A stretch of 60,947 nt of DNA, from the NCBI RefSeq assembly GCF_014698035.1, contig NZ_JACJSF010000045.1, positions 1 through 60,947 of the forward strand, given 5' to 3'. This DNA is from Desmonostoc muscorum FACHB-395 (GTDB taxonomy: Bacteria > Cyanobacteriota > Cyanobacteriia > Cyanobacteriales > Nostocaceae). Both the position numbers and the translations under genes were made by a program. This document shows positions 7,446-14,091 of this stretch, one piece after another. The notes under the pieces are model-generated. The model saw only the letters and a list, made by a program, of their open reading frames with translations. It ran no database searches and was not told where the DNA came from. How positions within the stretch are numbered: the stretch's first letter is position 1; each line of letters opens with the position of its first letter.

Positions 7446-9548
7446 ATGGAAGTAATCTATCAGTATGCCTGGCTGATTCCGGTGTTCCCTCTTTTTGGGG
7501 CAATGCTGGTCGGTCTAGGGTTAATCTCGTTGAATCAGGTGACAAACCGCCTACGGCAGCTTAACGCTGTGGTGATTATCTCCATGATGGCAGCAGCTAT
7601 GGGGCTGTCGTTTGCCTTGTTATGGAGTCAAATTCAAGGACACGCGCCTTATCTCCGCACCTTTGAGTGGGCGGCAGCAGGTAATTTTCACCTGAGCATG
7701 GGCTACACTATTGACCACCTGACAGCCCTAATGCTGGTGATTGTCACAACAGTAGCCTGTTTAGTGATGGTTTACACCGATGGCTACATGGCTCACGATC
7801 CCGGCTACGTGAGGTTTTACGCCTATCTCAGTTTGTTTGGCTCCTCAATGTTAGGTCTGGTGATCAGCCCCAACCTAGTACAGATTTATATATTCTGGGA
7901 ACTTGTGGGGATGTGTTCCTACTTGCTGGTCGGCTTTTGGTACGATCGCAAGTCAGCAGCAGATGCCGCTCAAAAAGCGTTTGTTACCAACCGCGTCGGC
8001 GACTTCGGTCTCTTACTCGGCATTCTGGGGCTGTTCTGGGCAACAGGAAGCTTTGATTTTAATATCATGGGCGATCGCCTCGCTCAACTCGTAGAATCAG
8101 GTTCGATCAGCAACTTCCTCGCTGTCCTGTTGGCGATTTTAGTTTTCTTAGGACCAGTAGCGAAATCAGCCCAATTCCCCCTCCATGTCTGGTTGCCAGA
8201 TGCAATGGAAGGCCCCACCCCCATTTCTGCCTTGATTCACGCGGCAACAATGGTGGCGGCTGGTGTTTTCCTCATTGCCCGGATGTACCCAGTATTTGAA
8301 CACGTTCCAGCCGCAATGAACGTCATTGCCTATACTGGGGCGTTTACGGCGTTTTTGGGGGCAACCATTGCCATTACCCAAAACGACATCAAAAAGGGCT
8401 TGGCTTATTCCACCATTTCCCAACTTGGTTACATGGTGATGGCAATGGGAATAGGTTCCTACAGTGCTGGATTATTCCACCTAATGACCCACGCCTATTT
8501 TAAGGCGATGCTGTTCTTGGGTTCAGGTTCAGTAATTCATGGTATGGAAGGTGTCGTCGGTCACGACCCGGCCTTAGCGCAAGATATGCGGCTGATGGGT
8601 GGACTGCGGAAATATATGCCCATCACCTCAATTACCTTTTTGATTGGTTGCTTGGCAATTTCTGGTATTCCGCCTTTTGCTGGTTTCTGGTCAAAAGATG
8701 AAATTCTAGGGAAAGCTTTTGAGGCTAATCCATTCCTCTGGTTGATTGGCTGGCTAACTGCCGGGATTACGGCTTTCTATATGTTTAGAATGTATTTCTC
8801 GACATTTGAAGGCAAATTCCGGGGTAATGATGAGAAAATCAAGGAGAAACTCAAGAAAGCTGCGGCGACAATTGTCCTGGAATTAGAGTCAGCAGAACCA
8901 GTCCCGAATTTTGGGCCTGGGGCGATGAAGAAAGGAGAATTGGCGGCAACTAGTCAGCATCATGATTCTCATGACTCCCACGGGCATCATAGCGATTCCC
9001 CCCACGAATCGCCGTGGACAATGACGCTGCCGTTGGCACTGTTGGCTGTGCCTTCGATTTTGATTGGTTTGGTGGGAACTCCCTACGCCAATTATTTTGA
9101 AGAGTTTATCTTTCCTCCTAGTGAAACCCTCTCCGAAGTTATAGAAAAGGCTGCCGAGTTCAATCCGACGGAATTCTACATCATGGCGGGTGCCTCAGTC
9201 GGAATTTCTTTGATTGCGATTACCCTGGCTTCGCTGATGTATTTGCGCCGTAAAATTGACCCGGCTGCGATCGCTGCTCAAATCAAACCACTTTACGAGT
9301 TATCCCTCAACAAGTGGTACTTTGATGACATTTACCATCGGGTTTTTGTCCTCGGCTTGCGTCGCCTAGCTAGACAAGTTATGGAAGTTGACTTCCGCGT
9401 TGTCGATGGTGCTGTTAACCTCACAGGCTTTTTCACCCTTGTTAGCGGTGAAGGTCTGAAGTACCTAGAAAACGGTCGCGCTCAATTCTATGCCTTGATT
9501 GTGTTTGGGGCAGTTTTGGGCTTAGTGATTGTCTTTGGTGTCACCTGA
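7446..9548 (+). CDS. ndhF1: NAD(P)H-quinone oxidoreductase subunit 5 (NdhF1)
   Basis: A 700-residue polytopic protein (about 16 membrane helices) of the NuoL/NdhF family, the most distal antiporter-like proton-pumping subunit of NDH-1. It acts in thylakoid respiration and cyclic electron flow as part of NDH-1L. Family signatures include FWELVGMCSYLLVGFW near 150, the lysine helix in GPVAKSAQFPLHVWLPDAMEGPTPISALIHAATMV region near 235-275, and LYELSLNKWYFDDIYH near 617, which begins the lateral-helix end. A histidine-rich cytoplasmic insert is present at about 502-523. The start may be GTG 7443 or ATG 7446; I chose ATG. ndhD1 follows 1.8 kb later, after an accessory insertion. Confidence 0.96.
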   Translation: MEVIYQYAWLIPVFPLFGAMLVGLGLISLNQVTNRLRQLNAVVIISMMAAAMGLSFALLWSQIQGHAPYLRTFEWAAAGNFHLSMGYTIDHLTALMLVIVTTVACLVMVYTDGYMAHDPGYVRFYAYLSLFGSSMLGLVISPNLVQIYIFWELVGMCSYLLVGFWYDRKSAADAAQKAFVTNRVGDFGLLLGILGLFWATGSFDFNIMGDRLAQLVESGSISNFLAVLLAILVFLGPVAKSAQFPLHVWLPDAMEGPTPISALIHAATMVAAGVFLIARMYPVFEHVPAAMNVIAYTGAFTAFLGATIAITQNDIKKGLAYSTISQLGYMVMAMGIGSYSAGLFHLMTHAYFKAMLFLGSGSVIHGMEGVVGHDPALAQDMRLMGGLRKYMPITSITFLIGCLAISGIPPFAGFWSKDEILGKAFEANPFLWLIGWLTAGITAFYMFRMYFSTFEGKFRGNDEKIKEKLKKAAATIVLELESAEPVPNFGPGAMKKGELAATSQHHDSHDSHGHHSDSPHESPWTMTLPLALLAVPSILIGLVGTPYANYFEEFIFPPSETLSEVIEKAAEFNPTEFYIMAGASVGISLIAITLASLMYLRRKIDPAAIAAQIKPLYELSLNKWYFDDIYHRVFVLGLRRLARQVMEVDFRVVDGAVNLTGFFTLVSGEGLKYLENGRAQFYALIVFGAVLGLVIVFGVT

Positions 9549-9554
9549 TTTTCA

Positions 9555-9580
9555 TAGGGGTGGGCGACTGTCCGCCCCTA
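9555..9580. repeat. GTAGGGGC-type palindromic element
   Basis: TAGGGGTGG and CCGCCCCTA form a 9 bp stem with one wobble pair just after the ndhF1 stop. It is related to the palindromes at 54596, 58273 and 59130. Confidence 0.6.
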
Positions 9581-9588
9581 AGTTTTTT

Positions 9589-9614
9589 AAGAGTCTAAAT
9601 TAGACTCTTTTTTT
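9589..9614 (+). terminator. ndhF1 terminator
   Basis: Perfect 9 bp stem AAGAGTCTA / TAGACTCTT with a three-base loop, followed by a run of T. It lies 41 bp after the ndhF1 stop and would stop ndhF1 transcripts before ndhD1. Confidence 0.9.
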
Positions 9615-9665
9615 GGCGGATAGTTCAGTAATTCGATAGTTTAGAAAAAGGCAGCGAATAGGCAC

Positions 9666-9857
9666 ATGACAAAGAAGAAATACATTTATTGGCAAGATGA
9701 TGATATGTGGTTAGGTTATCTGGAAGAATATCCTGACTATTGGACTCAAGGTGAAACCGAAGAGAAGCTAAAAGAAAATCTACTCGATATTTACAGTGAA
9801 TTAACAAATGGAAATATCCAAAATATTCGTAGAGTTGCAGAACTTGAAGTTTCATGA
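9666..9857 (+). CDS. hicB: HicB-family antitoxin
   Basis: A 63-residue protein whose first part matches the HicB partial RNase-H fold: KYIYWQDDDMWLGYLEEYPDYWTQGETEEKLKENLLDIY-like spacing with the WxGYLEEYPD turn. HicB proteins neutralise the mRNA interferase HicA and often repress the operon. It is short and lacks an obvious C-terminal DNA-binding domain, as in many cyanobacterial HicB. The stop overlaps the hicA start in an ATGA, indicating translational coupling. The partner toxin gene carries an in-frame stop, so this antitoxin may be an orphan. Confidence 0.8.
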   Translation: MTKKKYIYWQDDDMWLGYLEEYPDYWTQGETEEKLKENLLDIYSELTNGNIQNIRRVAELEVS

Positions 9858-10039
9858 AACGAAGAGATTTAATCAGTAAGCTTGAAGAAATGGGTTGTAT
9901 CTTCGTTCGTCATGGTGGCAAACATGATTGGTATCAAAATCCAATCACAAAAATTTCTCAAGCTGTTCCCAGACATAGAGAAATCAAAGAGTAACCTGCA
10001 AAACATATTATTAAGATGCTTAGTGATGAAGCTGGCTAA
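9854..10039 (+). pseudogene. hicA: hicA-like toxin gene with premature stop
   Basis: The reading frame starts at ATG 9854, overlapping hicB by four bases. It encodes MKRRDLISKLEEMGC, then the catalytic-region histidine in FVRHGGKHDWYQNP, then QAVPRHREIKE, all typical of HicA. TAA at 9992-9994 ends it after 46 codons. The same frame continues as PAKHIIKMLSDEAG before TAA at 10037-10039; this is the expected C-terminal helix of HicA. A single codon change would restore a 61-residue protein. The toxin is therefore probably inactive, unless the shorter product still folds or the stop is a sequencing error. Confidence 0.75.
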
Positions 10040-10164
10040 CACTAAGTTAGAGCCGATCTTTGAAAGCGTCCGACGGGCGGTGCGTAACTCCTATGAATGG
10101 AAGAAACAAGTAAAATCCTCTTCCCTCCTGACTTGAAAATCAAACTTTGGCTGATAATCAGCAA

Positions 10165-10356
10165 TTAAATATTAAAGTTTTCTTTTATATCATCTGGTGG
10201 TTCAAAAAAAAGATCAAAACCTCCGTTGGGAATAGTTTGACGCAAAAATCTTAAATGGTCGTCTGCATCTTGGCGGTTAGCAAAACGGGCGATGGTGTGA
10301 GATTGGGTAATAACTACAGTCAGTTGGTAAAGATTAGTGAAATTGGAGAAAGGCAT
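10165..10356 (-). CDS. Small hypothetical protein
   Basis: A 63-residue open frame starting MPFSNFTNLYQLTVV. It shows an amphipathic beta-like start, then a helix FANRQDADDHLRFLRQTIP and an acidic tail. I do not recognise the family. Codon use looks normal for the window and the frame is the longest sensible one in the gap between hicA and the RelE-type gene. It is 71 bp downstream of the toxin gene on the same strand and could be part of that transcript. Confidence 0.5.
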   Translation of the reverse strand: MPFSNFTNLYQLTVVITQSHTIARFANRQDADDHLRFLRQTIPNGGFDLFFEPPDDIKENFNI

Positions 10357-10427
10357 GAAGTTATTGCTATGAGAGACAGACTACACAGTAGATAAATGAT
10401 ATGCGATCGCGCTTTATCTATGTATGG

Positions 10428-10754
10428 CTATGTCTTTTTAATTGCATCTTCAATCTCTTCTAAGCTCACATCCGCCTGATCAGATTTTGCATAGATGAGT
10501 AGAAGTAAGACGCATTCAGGTGAGATAACCTGATAAATCACCCTATATCCACCACTTTTGCCCGTCGGGATATCACTGTTTTTTGCTCTAACTTTAAAAA
10601 CAGTCAAGTCTATCCCAGAGATTTGATCGCCGATAAAATTCCCAGCCTCTAGCTGATCGATAATGGGTTGAATGTCAATTTGAATTTGGCGATAACGTTT
10701 AGTCAGAGTTTTGAGACGGCGCTTAAAGGGAGGTGTAAAGCGAACTTCTGGCAT
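10428..10754 (-). CDS. RelE/ParE-superfamily toxin
   Basis: A 108-residue protein with the RelE/ParE layout: FTPPFKRRLKTLTKRY at the N-terminus (basic helix), a middle strand with ISGIDLTVFKVRAKN, then SGGYRVIYQV and LLLIYAKSDQADVS. The GGYRVIYQ strand and YAKSD end match the family that folds as a microbial RNase or gyrase inhibitor. It lies 4 bp downstream of a small antitoxin-like gene on the same strand. Whether it is a ribosome-dependent RNase or a gyrase poison cannot be told from sequence reading. All the conserved segments I expect are present, so this module looks intact. Confidence 0.85.
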   Translation of the reverse strand: MPEVRFTPPFKRRLKTLTKRYRQIQIDIQPIIDQLEAGNFIGDQISGIDLTVFKVRAKNSDIPTGKSGGYRVIYQVISPECVLLLLIYAKSDQADVSLEEIEDAIKKT

Positions 10755-10758
10755 AAAT

Positions 10759-11016
10759 CTAGGCTTCGATATCGTCCCAAAGCTCTGAAACTGGCAAAGT
10801 TTGTCCTACTGCTGCTTGTCGCACAGACTCTTGCAAATCGGCTAATATTTGTGCTTTTGGCTCTTGTTCATCAATCCAAGCTAAACCACTGACGTTATCA
10901 GAATTTATGGAACTTATAAGCTGTTGCCAAAGTTCTACAGGGACGAGTACATCTGTTGTTTCTCCATTTACGTTGGTCACATAACGAATCTGACTTTCAA
11001 TTTGTGCGATTATCAT
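10759..11016 (-). CDS. Antitoxin of RelE/ParE-type module
   Basis: An 85-residue acidic protein starting MIIAQIESQIRYV. The N-terminal half resembles a short strand/helix segment with VLVPVELWQQLI, seen in antitoxins paired with cyanobacterial RelE-type toxins. The C-terminal half (EPKAQILADLQESVRQAAVGQTLPVSELWDDIEA in part) is likely the unstructured or helical toxin-binding arm. A good ribosome-binding site, AGGAGAAATAACACT, precedes the ATG. The stop lies 4 bp before the toxin start, the usual antitoxin-first order. Assignment rests mainly on that position. Confidence 0.75.
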   Translation of the reverse strand: MIIAQIESQIRYVTNVNGETTDVLVPVELWQQLISSINSDNVSGLAWIDEQEPKAQILADLQESVRQAAVGQTLPVSELWDDIEA

Positions 11017-11365
11017 AGTGTTATTTCTCCTGTGATGCTTTTTTGTACCGAATCAACACTAAACAGCATCTTGTATTTTTAGAGATGTGGTAGGCTACGC
11101 GTAGACGCAAAGCGGCTTGTCGTAGACATCACACCGCTTAAATTCTAGTTTACCAACTTTTTTAGGGTAAATTTTTGACTTGACTGGGAGTATCACAACC
11201 TACATTCCGCACGCCCAAAGGTCAAAAGAGACTCCCAACAGAAGAAACGGGGGATTGCCAATTTAATTAAATCAACCTAACGAGGAAGACGAAATCCCCA
11301 AAAAGCTGTTACTTAATAACTAGTGACTTTTTGCCAAACATGATTTTGATAGCAGACGAATTGTG
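11017..11365. other. Intergenic leader of ndhD1 with a Nostoc palindromic repeat
   Basis: About 350 bp between the antitoxin start and ndhD1. It includes a palindromic repeat (11091-11131) and a probable ndhD1 5' region. I could not fix a promoter. No reading frame here looks coding. Confidence 0.5.
11091..11131. repeat. Dispersed palindromic repeat
   Basis: Contains GGCTACGCGTAGACGC and CGTAGACATCAC, sharing blocks with the copies at 18750-18781, 42282-42315 and 59141-59170. These match the GCGATGCCTACG...CTACGCCTACGC repeats I know from Nostoc genomes. Confidence 0.65.
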
Positions 11366-12943
11366 ATGAATATAGCTAATTTTCCGTGGCTGACGACGAT
11401 TATTCTGTTTCCGATAGCCGCGTCGCTACTTCTTCCCGTCATTCCTGATAAAGAAGGCAAAACAGTGCGCTGGTACTCCCTTATAGTGGGGCTGATAGAT
11501 TTTGCACTAATTGTTTATGCTTTTTATACTGGGTATGATTTCTCCAATCCAGATTTGCAGTTGGTGGAAAGTTACCCCTGGGTACCACAAATGGGTTTGA
11601 ATTGGTCAGTAGGGGCAGATGGCTTATCTATGCCCCTAATTATTTTGACTGGATTCATTACCACGCTGGCGATTTTAGCAGCTTGGCCTGTCACCTTCAA
11701 GCCCAAGCTATTTTACTTCTTGATTTTGGCGATGTATGGCGGTCAGATTGCCGTGTTCGCCGTCCAGGATATGCTGTTATTTTTCCTGGTGTGGGAACTG
11801 GAACTAGTACCGATATACTTTCTGCTGTCGATTTGGGGAGGTAAAAGGCGGCAATATGCAGCGACCAAATTCATTTTATACACTGCTGGCGGTTCGCTGT
11901 TTATTTTGCTGTCTGCCCTGACAATGGGATTTTACGGCGATACGGTGACGTTCGACATGAGAGCGATCGCCTTAAAAGATTTCGCCCTGAATTTCCAACT
12001 AGCCCTCTATGCTGGCTTCCTAATTGCCTACGCCGTCAAGTTGCCGATTATTCCTTTGCACACGTGGCTACCTGATGCCCACGGTGAAGCAACAGCCCCT
12101 GTACACATGTTATTAGCAGGTATTCTCCTGAAAATGGGCGGTTACGCCTTAGTTCGGATGAATGCTCAAATGCTCCCCGATGCCCACGCTTATTTTGCAC
12201 CAGTGTTGGTGGTTTTGGGGGTAGTTAATATCATCTACGCTGCCTTGACATCCTTTGCCCAGCGCAACCTAAAGCGAAAAATTGCCTACTCCTCAATTTC
12301 TCACATGGGCTTTGTGATGATTGGTATTGCCTCCTTCACCGATTTGGGATTGAGTGGCGCAGTATTGCAAATGGTTTCCCACGGGTTAATTGGGGCGAGT
12401 TTGTTCTTCCTGGTTGGCGCAACTTACGATCGCACCCACACTCTAATGTTGGATGAAATGGGCGGTGTAGCGAAGAGAATGCCGAAGATTTTCGCTATGT
12501 TCACCACCTGTTCGATGGCTTCTTTGGCATTGCCAGGGATGAGCGGTTTCGTAGCAGAATTGATGGTATTTGTTGGCTTTGCTACTAGCGATGCTTATAG
12601 CTCTACCTTCAAAGTCATTGTGGTGTTCTTGATGGCAGTTGGAGTGATTTTAACTCCGATTTATCTGTTGTCGATGTTGCGAGAAATTTTCTACGGAGAA
12701 GAGAACAAGGAATTAGTTTCTCACCAAGCTTTGATAGATGCCGAACCTCGTGAAGTATTTATCATTGCCTGTTTGTTAATTCCAATTATTGGTATTGGTT
12801 TCTATCCAAAATTGCTGACTCAAATGTATGACGCGACAACTGTACAATTGACAGCAAGATTGCGTGATTCCGTGCCGACATTAGCACAACAAAAAGAAGA
12901 AACGCTAAAGGTTTCTTTGAGTGCGCCCCAAATTGGTAATTAA
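11366..12943 (+). CDS. ndhD1: NAD(P)H-quinone oxidoreductase chain 4 (NdhD1)
   Basis: A 525-residue polytopic subunit of the NuoM/NdhD family with about 14 membrane helices. Signatures are FFLVWELELVPIYFLLSIWGGKRRQYAATKFILYT-like spacing near 140, the lysine/histidine helix region VKLPIIPLHTWLPDAHGEA near 223, and KRKIAYSSISHMGF near 303. It pumps protons in NDH-1L, next to NdhF1 in the membrane arm. GTG 11363 and ATG 11366 are alternative starts; I chose ATG. In Anabaena ndhF1 and ndhD1 are neighbours, but here toxin-antitoxin genes lie between them. A terminator follows at 12982. Confidence 0.96.
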   Translation: MNIANFPWLTTIILFPIAASLLLPVIPDKEGKTVRWYSLIVGLIDFALIVYAFYTGYDFSNPDLQLVESYPWVPQMGLNWSVGADGLSMPLIILTGFITTLAILAAWPVTFKPKLFYFLILAMYGGQIAVFAVQDMLLFFLVWELELVPIYFLLSIWGGKRRQYAATKFILYTAGGSLFILLSALTMGFYGDTVTFDMRAIALKDFALNFQLALYAGFLIAYAVKLPIIPLHTWLPDAHGEATAPVHMLLAGILLKMGGYALVRMNAQMLPDAHAYFAPVLVVLGVVNIIYAALTSFAQRNLKRKIAYSSISHMGFVMIGIASFTDLGLSGAVLQMVSHGLIGASLFFLVGATYDRTHTLMLDEMGGVAKRMPKIFAMFTTCSMASLALPGMSGFVAELMVFVGFATSDAYSSTFKVIVVFLMAVGVILTPIYLLSMLREIFYGEENKELVSHQALIDAEPREVFIIACLLIPIIGIGFYPKLLTQMYDATTVQLTARLRDSVPTLAQQKEETLKVSLSAPQIGN

Positions 12944-12981
12944 GTTGCGATCGCTAGTTTAGTTTTAATATTGATTGCTTT

Positions 12982-13011
12982 AAGGGCAGGTTTTATACTT
13001 GCCCTTTTTGT
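12982..13011 (+). terminator. ndhD1 terminator
   Basis: AAGGGCAGGT pairs with ACTTGCCCTT (one wobble pair), a 5-nt loop, then TTT. It lies 38 bp after the ndhD1 stop. Confidence 0.85.
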
Positions 13012-13110
13012 TACTTACTCGTAACTTTTTATGGGCAAGGTAAAAAATAAATCATTGAACTAATTTAAAAAATCCTGTATAGGGTAAGTGAATTTTCATA
13101 AAAATAGATT

Positions 13111-14076
13111 TTAAGCTGATTGATTTGTTTGCAACCACTTAAGCAAATCTTCCATACCAGTAAAATCTAACAAAGCTTCGCCAAGGGTTTCTAATTGATT
13201 TAAAGAAAGAGATTGGATGCGTTCTTGCAATTCTGGTGATAATTCTCCCACTCGTCTTTGTAGTAACCTTAAAATAAGTCGTTGTTCACCTTCTTGTTCC
13301 CCACGCTCGTAGCCAATGCGCTCACCTGTAGTTACATATCTCATAGTTCGCTCCTGCTCAAATTGTTTAAACTCTTCCCAAAACTGATTTTCTAATGCCT
13401 TTGGTAATATCATAACCCAATCGATAAATCTATACAGGTTGCGAATATCCTGCTCTTCTAAACCTAAATCATAGAGCCTACGAATCAAGCTAAATTTCCA
13501 TATTTTGCGTTGTTCTGGTGATGAGCGTGTCTGTTGTGTTTTCAAATGCGCCATGACGACAGTTGCAAATGGATTATCGCTATTTTCTAACTCGTCAAAT
13601 CGATTTTCGTAATCCAAAAGTTTAATACTGCCAAACTCAAAATTTAAGCGAGTATTGGGATAATTGTAACTGTAATTATTTGGTCGCCATTCGCGGTTTG
13701 GATCGCAGAGAATTGCAAGGCTAATTGCTGGTCGATCAAAGCGGTCAAATATACGAAAGTTGTAGGTAAACATCCGCTTGGCAAAGTTATCTTCTTTTTG
13801 TGCTTGAATTTCAACATGGATTAATAACCAAAGTTCTTCCCCTTGGATTTGCCAAACTTTGACTAGTTGATCGGCATATCTTTTACCTTGTTCGGCTTCA
13901 CGAGCTATTTGTTGGAATTCTTTATCTAGAAATTCATAGGGACGTTCCCAATCAATTAATGCAGAAGTTTCTGGAAAAAAGAAATGCATTGCTTGGGGAA
14001 AATAAGCTTCTATAATTTCTTTCCAAGGGCTATCAAAATTAGCGCGGTCGCTATAATTAGTCATATCATTTTCCAT
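13111..14076 (-). CDS. Rpn/PD-(D/E)XK family putative nuclease (DUF4351-type)
   Basis: A 321-residue protein of the recombination-promoting nuclease/transposase-like group common in Nostoc. The core (about 15-150) shows DSPWKEIIEAYFPQAMHFFFP, then DQLVKVW and LLIHVEIQAQKEDNFAKRMFTYN, where the aspartate and the E-x-Q of HVEIQAQ fit the PD-(D/E)XK active site. The C-terminal part has EERTMRYVTTGERIGYERGEQEG, then a helical DUF4351-like end LLQRRVGELSPELQERIQSL. Members cut DNA and promote recA-independent recombination, or are domesticated transposases. It begins 15 bp after the stop of the large sensor kinase on the same strand. Starts at 14076 or 14064 are both possible. Confidence 0.82.
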   Translation of the reverse strand: MENDMTNYSDRANFDSPWKEIIEAYFPQAMHFFFPETSALIDWERPYEFLDKEFQQIAREAEQGKRYADQLVKVWQIQGEELWLLIHVEIQAQKEDNFAKRMFTYNFRIFDRFDRPAISLAILCDPNREWRPNNYSYNYPNTRLNFEFGSIKLLDYENRFDELENSDNPFATVVMAHLKTQQTRSSPEQRKIWKFSLIRRLYDLGLEEQDIRNLYRFIDWVMILPKALENQFWEEFKQFEQERTMRYVTTGERIGYERGEQEGEQRLILRLLQRRVGELSPELQERIQSLSLNQLETLGEALLDFTGMEDLLKWLQTNQSA

Positions 14077-14091
14077 TTGTCCAGAGTAACA

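Noticed and set aside
9625..9855. 76-codon minus-strand frame opposite hicB
   Set aside because: Antisense to a gene with clear HicB features and ATGA coupling to hicA; no family features of its own.
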